Shown piece by piece: positions 45,046 through 52,446 of a stretch of DNA of 64,000 bases. Numbering within the stretch: position 1 is the stretch's first letter; every line of letters starts with the position of its first letter. Location: contig JBDKTA010000027.1 in the NCBI GenBank assembly GCA_039680605.1, positions 1 through 64,000 on the forward strand, written 5' to 3'. Source of the DNA: Planctomycetaceae bacterium. Lineage in GTDB: Bacteria > Planctomycetota > Phycisphaerae > SM23-33. The translations under genes were made by a program, and so were the position numbers. A model generated the notes under the pieces. It searched no databases. It was not told where the DNA came from and worked only from the letters and a program-made list of their open reading frames with translations.

Positions 45046-45130
45046 GTGGCACAGGCTTTCCAGCCTGTGGCTCTCAGGAGCCAGGGCAGGCGGTTCACAA
45101 TGGGACACAGCCTGGAAAGGCTGTGCCACC
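45046..45130. repeat. TGGCACAG-family facing pair
   Basis: GTGGCACAGGCTTTCCAGCC (from 45046) faces GGGACACAGCCTGG...GTGCCACC (45101-45130). It lies between divergent GH95 and aldose-epimerase genes and ends nine bases before the latter's AAAGGA ribosome binding site. It is a near-identical copy of 32376-32440. Confidence 0.88.
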
Positions 45131-45148
45131 GTTACAAAGGAAAGACAC

Positions 45149-46183
45149 ATGAGCGTACGCGTCAGCGATTTCGGCAAGACATCCCAAGGCAAAACTGTTC
45201 GATTGTTTACGCTGACCAACAGCGGCGGCCTGCGGGCGCGGGTCATCACGTACGGGGCCACGCTGGTGGGCCTGGACGTGCCCGACCGCCACGGCAAGGC
45301 CGGCGACGTCACGCTGGGCTTCGACGACCTGCCCGGCTGGATGGGCAACCGCTCGTACTTCGGGGCCACCATCGGACGCTTCGGCAACCGGATCGCCCGC
45401 GGCCGATTCACGCTCGACGGCAAGATCTACACGCTGGCCGCCAACGACGGAGCCAACCATCTCCACGGCGGCACGCTGGGCTTCGACAAGGTGATCTGGG
45501 ATGCCGAGCCGATCGCGGCCGCCAATGCCGTCAAGTTCATCTACTTCAGCCGCGACGGCGAAGAGGGCTACCCCGGCAACTTGGCCGTGTCGGTGACGTA
45601 TACGCTGACCGACGCCAACGAGCTGCGGCTGGATTATGAAGCCGCCAGCGACGCCCCCACCGTCGTCAACCTGACGCACCACACCTACTGGAACCTCGCC
45701 GACGCGGGACGCTCGAGCATCCTCGACCACAAGCTGATGCTCTCGGCCGACTATTACCTGCCTGTCGGGGCCGACCTGATCCCCACAGGCCAGCTCGCGC
45801 CGGTGCTGGGGACGGCGATGGACTTCACCACGCCCCAGACGATCGGCTCGCGCATTGCCCTGGCCAAAGGCGGCTACGACCACAACTGGGTGCTCCGCGG
45901 CGCCGGCAGCGAGATCCGTCCCGCCGCCAGGCTGGAAGACCCCGCCAGCGGCCGCGTGATGGACGTCTTCACGACCGAGCCGGGCATGCAGTTCTACAGC
46001 GGCAATTTTTTGAATGACACGATCCGCGGCAAGAGCGGGACGATCTACGCCCGCCACCACGGCCTGTGCCTGGAGGCCCAGCACTACCCCGATTCGCCGA
46101 ACCAGCCAACGTTCCCGCCGGTAGTCCTGCGCGGCGGCGAAACCTACCGCCAGACAACCATACACCACTTCAGCACGCGGTAG
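45149..46183 (+). CDS. galM: Aldose 1-epimerase (galactose mutarotase)
   Basis: The start at 45149 is set by AAAGGAAAG upstream (344 residues, standard length); the frame is open from 44831 but the added part is antisense to GH95. GalM interconverts the alpha and beta anomers of aldoses. Visible family motifs are FGKTSQGK, YGATLVGLDVPDR, GATIGRFGNRIARGRFTLDG (substrate-binding region), NHLHGGTLGFDK with the conserved His, and VNLTHHTYWNLAD containing the catalytic acid His. The nucleophilic Glu is probably the Glu in GLCLEAQHYPDSPN near residue 309. It is cytoplasmic. It follows a TGGCACAG pair, and its 3' end is partly duplicated at 46598-46672. Confidence 0.95.
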   Translation: MSVRVSDFGKTSQGKTVRLFTLTNSGGLRARVITYGATLVGLDVPDRHGKAGDVTLGFDDLPGWMGNRSYFGATIGRFGNRIARGRFTLDGKIYTLAANDGANHLHGGTLGFDKVIWDAEPIAAANAVKFIYFSRDGEEGYPGNLAVSVTYTLTDANELRLDYEAASDAPTVVNLTHHTYWNLADAGRSSILDHKLMLSADYYLPVGADLIPTGQLAPVLGTAMDFTTPQTIGSRIALAKGGYDHNWVLRGAGSEIRPAARLEDPASGRVMDVFTTEPGMQFYSGNFLNDTIRGKSGTIYARHHGLCLEAQHYPDSPNQPTFPPVVLRGGETYRQTTIHHFSTR

Positions 46184-46195
46184 AATGAGGGTTCA

Positions 46196-46585
46196 ATGAC
46201 GCTGATAGAGCTCATTTTCTTTCTCTTGAATATTGGCCTTGGTGTTCTGGGGTCCATGTTCGGCGGCAAGTATTTTGGCTTGGTCGGCTACATCGGAGGC
46301 TTTATCGTCGGCGCCCTGAGCTTGTTCAGCGTCGGGACGCTTCTGGCATATCTTGAGGGCCAACTTTATAGCGGTCGTCCCGAGATCCCTCCCTGCCGGA
46401 CAGAAGGAAGCTCCGATTACCGCGTTGAGCAGTTTGAAGGGCAATGGGTGCGGAAGTGTCCCCACTGCGGCAAGCAGTATCGCAAGAAAGGCCGGCGCTT
46501 CCAGGAAGTCATGCCCGGCGGCGCCATCCGCCCGTTTCTAATCTGGCGCGCGTTTCGCGGGTGGTTTCCGGAAGAGGACGCCTAA
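46196..46585 (+). CDS. Small membrane protein with zinc-ribbon-like motif
   Basis: This is a 129-residue protein of unknown family. Residues 3-55 contain two Gly-rich membrane helices (LIELIFFLLNIGLGVLGSMFGGK and VGYIGGFIVGALSLFSVGTLLAYL). The soluble part has a CPHCGKQY knuckle near residue 85 and one more Cys (PPCRTEG, near 66), so a CXnCxxC-type metal site is possible but incomplete. It lies 12 bp after the epimerase stop and is bracketed by the true and duplicated galM ends, which suggests it arrived as an insertion. No clear ribosome binding site is seen. Confidence 0.6.
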   Translation: MTLIELIFFLLNIGLGVLGSMFGGKYFGLVGYIGGFIVGALSLFSVGTLLAYLEGQLYSGRPEIPPCRTEGSSDYRVEQFEGQWVRKCPHCGKQYRKKGRRFQEVMPGGAIRPFLIWRAFRGWFPEEDA

Positions 46586-46597
46586 GCACCCAAGCAG

Positions 46598-46672
46598 CGT
46601 TCCCCGCCGGTAGTCCTGCGCCCAAGCGAAATCTGTCGCCAGACAACCATGCACTACTTCAGTGCGCGGTAG
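46598..46672 (+). pseudogene. Duplicated 3' end of galM
   Basis: About 75 bases match the last 74 bases of the epimerase gene (46110-46183) at roughly 80-85 percent identity by eye, including CCGGTAGTCCTGCG, CGCCAGACAACCAT and GCGCGGTAG-type ends. The small membrane-protein gene lies between the two copies. It is not translated in context. It may mark the target duplication or recombination that inserted that gene. Confidence 0.8.
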
Positions 46673-46696
46673 AGTCGGTCGGTCATTCAAGTGCTG

Positions 46697-46790
46697 AGTA
46701 TTGGGCCACAGAGACACAGAAACACAGAGCAGGTTTGTTGCTTTCTATTTAGCGCCCTCTGTGACCTCTGTGTCTCTGTGGCCCAATACT
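46697..46790. repeat. CACAGAG-family inverted element
   Basis: AGTATTGGGCCACAGAGAC on the left faces its complement ending GGCCCAATACT on the right, with CACAGAG units between. The core includes GTTTGTTGCTT. It shares arms with 55688-55810. It lies after the duplicated galM end and before a toxin-antitoxin promoter. Confidence 0.9.
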
Positions 46791-46855
46791 GCTCATTTCA
46801 CGGCTGACGGAGCACTGGACGCGTGGGGAGGGCAGGTGGGTCTTCTCGGGAAAGG

Positions 46856-46894
46856 TTGTCTTGCTTAATGATAAAGTATACACTGTATGTATAC
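46856..46894 (+). promoter_or_regulatory. Promoter and operator of the AbrB-Doc operon
   Basis: The inverted repeat GTATAC-ACTGTAT-GTATAC (46876-46894) lies 17 bases before the antitoxin ATG. A possible -35 TTGTCT (46856-46861) and -10 TATACA (46877-46882) are 15 bp apart, so the dyad would overlap the -10 box. This is the standard layout for autorepression by an antitoxin or toxin-antitoxin complex. Confidence 0.55.
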
Positions 46895-46911
46895 GAAAGA
46901 GGTAAGAACGA

Positions 46912-47139
46912 ATGACCAAGACACTCATCAAGCACGGCAACAGTCTGGCCCTGGTGATCGATAAACCGATCCTGGAGATGCTGGATATTTCATCTGATAC
47001 GGCCTTGGAGGTGACCACCAACGGCGACGTGTTGATGGTTACCCCCGTTCGCGGCAAAGCACGTCAAAACAAGCTCCGCAAAGCCATTGGCAAGATCAAT
47101 CGCAGGTATGCGCCCGACCTCAAGCGGCTGGCGGAATGA
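46912..47139 (+). CDS. AbrB/MazE-type antitoxin
   Basis: This 75-residue protein has the swapped-hairpin AbrB fold: KHGNSLALVIDKPILEMLDI and ALEVTTNGDVLMVTPV are the two beta elements that form the DNA-binding dimer. The Lys/Arg-rich C-terminus (residues 46-75) would wrap the toxin. It neutralises a toxin and represses its own promoter. The next gene, three bases downstream, encodes a Doc toxin, so the pair is AbrB-Doc rather than the classical Phd-Doc. AGAGG lies about nine bases upstream of the ATG, and a GTATAC dyad overlaps the likely promoter. Confidence 0.88.
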   Translation: MTKTLIKHGNSLALVIDKPILEMLDISSDTALEVTTNGDVLMVTPVRGKARQNKLRKAIGKINRRYAPDLKRLAE

Positions 47140-47142
47140 GTC

Positions 47143-47523
47143 ATGGTCGATTTCCTTCAGCTCGACGACGTGCTGTGGCTGCACTCCGATCTGGTGGATC
47201 GCTATGGCGGCGAGCATGGGGTTCGTGATATGGGGCTGCTGGAATCCGCTCTCGCTCAGCCGAGAGCGACGTACGGCGGCAAGAGGCTACACAAGAATAT
47301 CTTCATGATGGCGGCCGCGTATCTGTTTCATGTCATTCGAAATCATCCATTTGTCGACGGCAATAAGCGCGCAGGCGCGGTTGCGGCGTTGCTTTTCCTT
47401 GACCTTAACGGCATCGAGGTTGTCGCCACAAAAGGAGCTTTATACGAGCTCACCATGGCGGTCACTACCGGGAAGGCGGACAAGGCCGCGATCGCAAAGT
47501 TCTTCCGCGCACATGTCGGATGA
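47143..47523 (+). CDS. Doc-type (Fic family) toxin
   Basis: This 126-residue toxin shows the family core HPFVDGNKRAG at residues 68-78, whose His is catalytic. Doc proteins phosphorylate elongation factor Tu and stop translation. The preceding helices (DMGLLESALAQP and AAYLFHVIRNHPF) are typical. The three-base gap to the antitoxin gene implies coupled translation. Its TGA overlaps the ATG of the next small gene (ATGA at 47520-47523), so it is also coupled downstream. All key residues appear intact, so it is probably active and needs the AbrB partner. Confidence 0.92.
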   Translation: MVDFLQLDDVLWLHSDLVDRYGGEHGVRDMGLLESALAQPRATYGGKRLHKNIFMMAAAYLFHVIRNHPFVDGNKRAGAVAALLFLDLNGIEVVATKGALYELTMAVTTGKADKAAIAKFFRAHVG

Positions 47524-47696
47524 GAAGACTGCGGGCGAGATCTCTTCAGGGAGAGGTCAAGCTTTTGCTGGAGCAGGCTGCCGGAGTCGACAAGACCGAA
47601 GTAGCCCGGGTTCTGGCTAAGTGGAAGAAGGAGTTTGCCGGAAAGAAGTTTTCGCCGGGCAGCGCGGACCTGATCCGCCAGGACCGCGACCGATGA
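47520..47696 (+). CDS. Truncated ribbon-helix-helix antitoxin (FitA/VapB-like)
   Basis: This 58-residue product reads like the C-terminal two thirds of a FitA-like antitoxin: RRLRA, then RSLQGEVKLLLEQAA (RHH helix), then FAGKKFSPGSADLIRQDRDR, the usual toxin-binding tail. Normal relatives have about 15-20 more N-terminal residues, including the DNA-contacting beta-strand, and about four residues between RRLRA and RSL; both are missing. The ATG overlaps the Doc stop and the TGA overlaps the PIN start (ATGA at 47693-47696), so the gene is translationally coupled on both sides. It could still bind its toxin without binding DNA; that is inference. Confidence 0.8.
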   Translation: MRRLRARSLQGEVKLLLEQAAGVDKTEVARVLAKWKKEFAGKKFSPGSADLIRQDRDR

Positions 47697-48118
47697 CCGC
47701 CGTGGTGCTTGATGCCAGCGTCATGGCGGCGGCCTTCTTTCAGGAAGAGCATGCGCCGGCCGCTCAACGACTGCTCCAGGGGGCCGTGGAGGTGCTGCAC
47801 GCGCCTGACTTGATTTATGCCGAGTTGGGCAATGTCATATGGAAGCGGTACTCACGCGGCGCTATTGCCCTGGAGAAGGCATCGGACCTGCTGGCCGACA
47901 TGCGTTTGGTTCCTCTGGAGATTACTCCAAGCCGGAACCTGGTCGAATCTGCACTTGAGATAGCCCTGAAGTTGAACCACTCAGTCTATGACTGCCTTTA
48001 TCTTGCCCTGGCTCTCAGCCACAACTGCGCCTTAATCACGGGCGACCAGCGTTTGATTGATCACGTCGCCCCCACCGCTTTTCGTAAGCACATCAAGTGG
48101 ATTGGGAAATTGCGTTGA
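47693..48118 (+). CDS. PIN-domain toxin (VapC/FitB-like)
   Basis: This 141-residue PIN ribonuclease has all four acidic positions visible: Asp7 (VVLDAS), Glu44 (IYAELGN), Asp100 (SVYDCLYLAL) and Asp118 (ITGDQRL). VapC-type toxins cut tRNA or rRNA. The gene overlaps the preceding truncated antitoxin by four bases, the typical order antitoxin then toxin. It is the last of four chained genes 46912-48118. It ends 79 bases before the convergent HEAT gene. It looks complete, so toxicity would have to be held by the shortened antitoxin. Confidence 0.92.
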   Translation: MTAVVLDASVMAAAFFQEEHAPAAQRLLQGAVEVLHAPDLIYAELGNVIWKRYSRGAIALEKASDLLADMRLVPLEITPSRNLVESALEIALKLNHSVYDCLYLALALSHNCALITGDQRLIDHVAPTAFRKHIKWIGKLR

Positions 48119-48197
48119 ACGTCGTTCTCCTGATTGCGGATCGGGCCGCATCCCCCCTACCCCCGGGTCCTGCCCAGTCCCAGGATCATGTTCCCTA

Positions 48198-49946
48198 TCA
48201 GTTACCCAGGCGCGCCTCTGCTTCATCCATGTCGAAACCGGGCAATCTGCCGGTTTCATGCTGACGGCGGATCAAGGCAAGCAGGCACCGGGCGGATGGT
48301 CCCACGCGCACCGCTGCGTGAGCGGCTAGTGCTCTAACTTGCTCGTCCGCATCGGTCAGCGTCTCGCGCAGAACGGGCAATTTATCCTGCACGTCCGCGA
48401 CGAGATCCAGCCAGACATCCAGCGCGATGAATCTGTTGGTGCCTTTGCCGGCTCTTATGTATTTCAGAAGGGCGGGGGCCAGAGGCGGCCATGAGAAGCG
48501 CCTGAAGGCATAGATGATATCGCTGATTGGATCTTCCTCATCGCCTTGATCCAGAGCATCCACCAGTGCCTGCGCCACTTCCGGACTGGGCGGGGTGTTA
48601 TGCCGGATCATGTTGCACAGCGAAAGCAATGCGTTGTATCGCACGTCCGGCTGATGCAGGAACGCCAGCACCGCTTGAGCCCCGGGACCGCGCGGGGCAC
48701 TGGCGTTGCCTATCGCCAGGATCAGCGGGCCGCGATGCGCGTGCCAGTGCGACTCCGTGAGCCAGTTCAGGAGATGCGGAAGTATTTCCGTTGGAGGCGG
48801 AGTGAAGTTCTCGAACGCCGCGGCCCCGCAGAGCTTGTCGGGAAACTCCGCCTGCCCGACCGTCTCAACCAGCACCTGCGGCGACTTGCAGTTGCCTATC
48901 CAGACCAGCGCACGCATTGCTGCGCGGATTACGGGCAGAGTCTGGTTCCTCCAGTCCCTCGCCAGTTCCGTCAGTGGCACCACTTCGCGGGCAGTTGTCC
49001 CCATCGCATTTGCCAGGACATCGCAGGTGGCCTGGCGGATTGCGGGATCGGGATCGCGAAGTGACGCCACAGCAGTATCTGCGGCCGGTGCAGCATCTTG
49101 GCCGAGCTCTGCCAGAGCCCTGAGCGCCGCGAGCAACTGCGGTGGTTGAGATGGCTCACAGGCCCCGGCCAGAGCCATAGCCAAACCGCCCAGCATATTG
49201 GTGGGCTTAATCCAGTCGGTACGTAGCGTATACCTGGACGAATATTCCAGCGCTTCCACCATTGCATCAAAGGATTCACACTTCTCAAGCGGCTCGGGCA
49301 TCACCGCAACGAGGTTGGCCCTGGCGGCCTCGGCGGGGCAACGTTTGGCAAGCTTCGCCAGCGCTGTCTCCGTCGCATGCGGGTAGAGGAAGTCTGGAGT
49401 GCCTCGTGCCTGCATGAGTACTTCGATTGTCTCGGACGCAGCGAAATGCCCCATCTCGCCCAGAGCCTCAATGGCCCCCTCGCGCGGGCCCTGACCGCGG
49501 TCGTCAGTCGAGGCAGCCTGGAGAAGCGCATCAATCGCGGCAGGAGATCCGATAGCCGCGAGGTCGGATGGAATGTAGATCGGTTCATGGGCCAGGCTCG
49601 GACCATGGAGCATGATGTCGCACATGTCAGGCACAGCCTCCGCAGCCGCGGGACCGATTGCCCCCAGTGCCGACAGGACATGCCGCAGGTGACGCCTGAC
49701 CTTGAGGAGTTGGATGAGCCGGGGAACCGCAATCCTGGCTGAAGGACCAATCTGCTCGATCACCATGACGGCGCGTTTAACAACTAACGGTTCAGAAGAG
49801 TCCAGTAGTTGGGTTGCCATGCAGGCCGCACGGGTCAGCCGCGATTCGGATTGGTCGGACATTAGCCGCGGGACCTGAATGTCCCGGATCACATTGTCTC
49901 GTTCCATTATATCGCGTGACTCGGTACCTGGCCAGACGCTTGCCAC
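48198..49946 (-). CDS. HEAT-repeat protein, cytoplasmic type
   Basis: This 582-residue protein starts at GTG 49946, chosen because AGGAGG lies seven bases upstream. Unlike the two giant HEAT proteins it has no signal peptide. Repeats of about 35-40 residues run throughout (IEQIGPSARIAVPRLIQLLK, LGAIGPAAAEAVPD, LRALAELGQDAAPAADTAVASL). No catalytic motif is visible. It is convergent with the toxin operon and preceded by a 414-bp gap. It may be a scaffold or binding protein for an unknown partner. Confidence 0.8.
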   Translation of the reverse strand: MASVWPGTESRDIMERDNVIRDIQVPRLMSDQSESRLTRAACMATQLLDSSEPLVVKRAVMVIEQIGPSARIAVPRLIQLLKVRRHLRHVLSALGAIGPAAAEAVPDMCDIMLHGPSLAHEPIYIPSDLAAIGSPAAIDALLQAASTDDRGQGPREGAIEALGEMGHFAASETIEVLMQARGTPDFLYPHATETALAKLAKRCPAEAARANLVAVMPEPLEKCESFDAMVEALEYSSRYTLRTDWIKPTNMLGGLAMALAGACEPSQPPQLLAALRALAELGQDAAPAADTAVASLRDPDPAIRQATCDVLANAMGTTAREVVPLTELARDWRNQTLPVIRAAMRALVWIGNCKSPQVLVETVGQAEFPDKLCGAAAFENFTPPPTEILPHLLNWLTESHWHAHRGPLILAIGNASAPRGPGAQAVLAFLHQPDVRYNALLSLCNMIRHNTPPSPEVAQALVDALDQGDEEDPISDIIYAFRRFSWPPLAPALLKYIRAGKGTNRFIALDVWLDLVADVQDKLPVLRETLTDADEQVRALAAHAAVRVGPSARCLLALIRRQHETGRLPGFDMDEAEARLGN

Positions 49947-50360
49947 ATATACTCCTCCTGGAACAGCATGTTTGCCGGCGCGGTGCGCTGCCGAACCCCG
50001 GTGTCAAAAGCTGGGGCTAAGCCCCTCTCCGGTCGGACAAAGCGAACGGGCCGGGATGCATGAACATGGTTGCATGTAACATGTTGGTCTTAATAGTGTT
50101 ATGGCCTGACGCTTCTATAAGACTATGTATACAAATGACTTGCAATCAGAGGATCCATTGATTCCTTCTGCCATCGAGGCAGCGGCTTGCCGGTTCCCGC
50201 AAAGTGCTGTGAAAAGTACAACAAAGTGCAAGGAAGTGGAATTGTGGCACAGCCCGTACCACTTCGTGGGCGGTCGATCGATACCGCCGCCGATGGCGAC
50301 CAACGGCCTCGTGGCCAGTCCCGCGACGGCTGTCTTTTCAGATTCCGGTCAGTCTGTCAG
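49947..50360. other. Intergenic region with a short direct repeat
   Basis: No gene or clear promoter was found in these 414 bases between two minus-strand genes. A direct repeat TGCATGAACATG / TGCATGTAACATG lies at 50057-50083. The region near 50090-50130 is AT-rich (ACTATGTATACAAATG) and could hold the promoter of the HEAT gene. Confidence 0.4.
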
Positions 50361-51578
50361 TTACTCGTCGGGCAGCAGGACCGGTCCGGTTTCGCCGTCG
50401 GGCTTGATGGAGGTTATCGTGAAGCGCGGGGTCTGGGCGAGCATGAAGCGCTGCTGGCTCTTGTCGGGGTTGATGTTCACGCCCATGACTCTCAGCCGCG
50501 CGTTCTTGGTATTGAGGACGGGCACCTGCCAGATGTTGGGGCCGTCGAGTTTCAGCCGCGGGATGGCCACGCTCCACGAGCGGGCGTCGTCGGGCGAGAA
50601 CTGCAGCTCGGCGTAGGTATAGTCCTTGGCGCTGGAGGGCAGCCACAGCAGCTTTCGCTCCTCAGCGCCGCGGATAGTCTGCCCGCTGGTCGGCCACCCG
50701 GGGCGCTCGCCCATGGGAGAGCCCTGGGTCTGCTGCAGCAGCGCCTCGCCGGAAACGCGATTGACGTTGGGGACCATGCCCTTGCCCGGGGCCACCGGGA
50801 TGTGCAGGATGTCGGTCAGTCCCACGCCGGTGTTTCCGGCCTTGTCCTTGGCCATGAGCCTGAAGCGGATGCCCCCGTCGGCGGCGACCTGCGGGGGCAG
50901 CTCGACGGTCATGCTTCCGGCCCAGGCGGGTCGGACCGGTAGCGTCAGGACCGGGGCGTTGTTGGGGAACTGCGCGTAGCAGATCGCCAGGCTGGTCGTA
51001 TTGGGGTCGAGGTTCGCGTCGCGGATCTCCCATCGCAGGGTGACGTTCTGCCCCACCTTGAACGTCCGGGGGATCGTGTTCTGCTCGTCGGTGAATACCG
51101 ACGGGGTCGTGCTGATCAGAATGTGCGGCGGATCACGGTCCTGCACGTAGATGCGATGGGGCATTCCCGGCGGAACGGCGCTGGTGCCCTGGTCGGGACC
51201 GACGAAGCGGACCCAGTGCTGGCCCTCGATCTCGCCCTTGAACAGAAAGTGCGACTGCTCGACGCCGAAGTAGCCCGCCTTCTCCCACGTGCGCCCGCGA
51301 GTGATCGAATACCACACCCCCACGCGCGGCACGCCGATGGGCTGATAGCCGTTGGGATGCTCGATGAAGAAGAACTCGCTGCGGGTGTAGTAGATGGGAA
51401 TCCCGTTGAGCGCTTCAACGACAGGCAGATCTTCCGTCGGCCGATAGTACAGCGGGGCGTCGTACGCCCACGGCGGAAAATCGACCTCCGGCTGCCAGTT
51501 GGGGTTCTCGTCGGGCAACGTGCAGCCGCAGAGAAAGACCGTCAGCAGCACCAGCGTCGTCGATACATGAACGCGCAT
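50361..51578 (-). CDS. Lipoprotein of unknown function
   Basis: The 405-residue product starts at 51578 with AAGG six bases upstream. The N-terminus MRVHVSTTLVLLTVFLCGC is a lipoprotein signal with lipobox L-C-G-C (Cys19). The mature part is beta-rich and resembles repeated Ig- or fibronectin-like segments (VGVWYSITRGRTWEKAGYFGV, then VRFVGPDQGTSAVPP, VTLRWEIRDANLD, FRLMAKDKAGNTG, YAELQFSPDDARSWSVAIPRL). The pattern of paired strands with W residues suggests a stress- or carbohydrate-binding surface protein, but I recognise no named family. It lies 82 bp beyond the PurQ stop on the same strand. Confidence 0.78.
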   Translation of the reverse strand: MRVHVSTTLVLLTVFLCGCTLPDENPNWQPEVDFPPWAYDAPLYYRPTEDLPVVEALNGIPIYYTRSEFFFIEHPNGYQPIGVPRVGVWYSITRGRTWEKAGYFGVEQSHFLFKGEIEGQHWVRFVGPDQGTSAVPPGMPHRIYVQDRDPPHILISTTPSVFTDEQNTIPRTFKVGQNVTLRWEIRDANLDPNTTSLAICYAQFPNNAPVLTLPVRPAWAGSMTVELPPQVAADGGIRFRLMAKDKAGNTGVGLTDILHIPVAPGKGMVPNVNRVSGEALLQQTQGSPMGERPGWPTSGQTIRGAEERKLLWLPSSAKDYTYAELQFSPDDARSWSVAIPRLKLDGPNIWQVPVLNTKNARLRVMGVNINPDKSQQRFMLAQTPRFTITSIKPDGETGPVLLPDE

Positions 51579-51660
51579 ATCTCACCTTCGAGTGCCGCCT
51601 GAGAGCGGCTATGTTCTGCAGTGAGATATCGGTAAGAAGGCGATTAAATGTTTAGAAAGC

Positions 51661-52446
51661 TTAACTTAAGTATTCGGCCGCTCGGCGGAAGAAGACCGCC
51701 CCGTCGCCGATGCCCTTGTCGCGCACGTCCTGGCGGCGCGTCCATTGCGGGTGCTGCGTCGGATCGATAAATCGCTCGGGGTGGGGCATGAGACCCATGA
51801 TGCGCCCCGTCGGGTCGCACAAGCCGGCGATGTCGTCCGTGCTGCCGTTGGGGTTGACCGGATACCCACCGCTCTGACCGGCCTCATCGACGTAGCGCAG
51901 GGGGATCTGGTCGCCGGACCTGAGCGCATCGAGGACCGACGCCTCGCGCGGGACGAACTTGCCCTCGCCGTGGGCGATGGGCAGGGCGATGATCTGCCCC
52001 TTAGGCAGGAAGACGCACTTGTCGCTGTCGGTCCGCATGTGGACCCAGCGGTCCTCGAAACGCCCGTTGTCGTTCCAGGCCAGCGTCGCGTCGCGGCCGG
52101 CGCCGGCGGGCTCGACCTTGCCCCAGGGCAGCAGCCCGGCCTTGATCATCACCTGGAACCCGTTGCAGATGCCCAGAGCGAGCTTGTCTGCCGCGACGAA
52201 ATCGTTCAGCGGTTCGGCCAGGCGATAGAGCATCTGGTTGGCCAGGATCTTGCCGGCCGCCACGTCATCGCCATAGCTGAAACCGCCCGGGATCACCAGG
52301 AACTGATAGTCTTTCAGCGCCGCGGGGTTTTCCATCAGCCGGAACACATGCACGCGATCAACGCTGAAGCCCGCCTGCTCCAGCGCGTACGTCGTCTCGC
52401 GATCACAGTTCGTTCCGGCGGCTCGTAGTACCAGTGCTTTTACCAT
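51661..52446 (-). CDS. purQ: Phosphoribosylformylglycinamidine synthase, glutaminase subunit
   Basis: This 261-residue class-I glutamine amidotransferase supplies ammonia to PurL in the fourth step of purine synthesis. Motifs are GTNCDRE, the oxyanion region VIPGGFSYGDD, the nucleophile Cys94 in LGICNGFQVM, and a C-terminal His-Pro-Glu triad element in LMPHPERF. The start overlaps the purL stop by seven bases (ATGGTAA), so the subunits are made in a fixed ratio. It is a little longer than the usual 225 residues. Confidence 0.95.
   Translation of the reverse strand: MVKALVLRAAGTNCDRETTYALEQAGFSVDRVHVFRLMENPAALKDYQFLVIPGGFSYGDDVAAGKILANQMLYRLAEPLNDFVAADKLALGICNGFQVMIKAGLLPWGKVEPAGAGRDATLAWNDNGRFEDRWVHMRTDSDKCVFLPKGQIIALPIAHGEGKFVPREASVLDALRSGDQIPLRYVDEAGQSGGYPVNPNGSTDDIAGLCDPTGRIMGLMPHPERFIDPTQHPQWTRRQDVRDKGIGDGAVFFRRAAEYLS

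Noticed and set aside
32376-45130. TGGCAC within the repeats as sigma-54 (-24/-12) promoters
   Set aside because: The GC of the -12 element is not at the right spacing, and the sequence is part of symmetrical palindromes found in several orientations.
50187-50942. 251-codon plus-strand frame before the lipoprotein gene end
   Set aside because: Mostly antisense to the lipoprotein, with no start signal and no domain.
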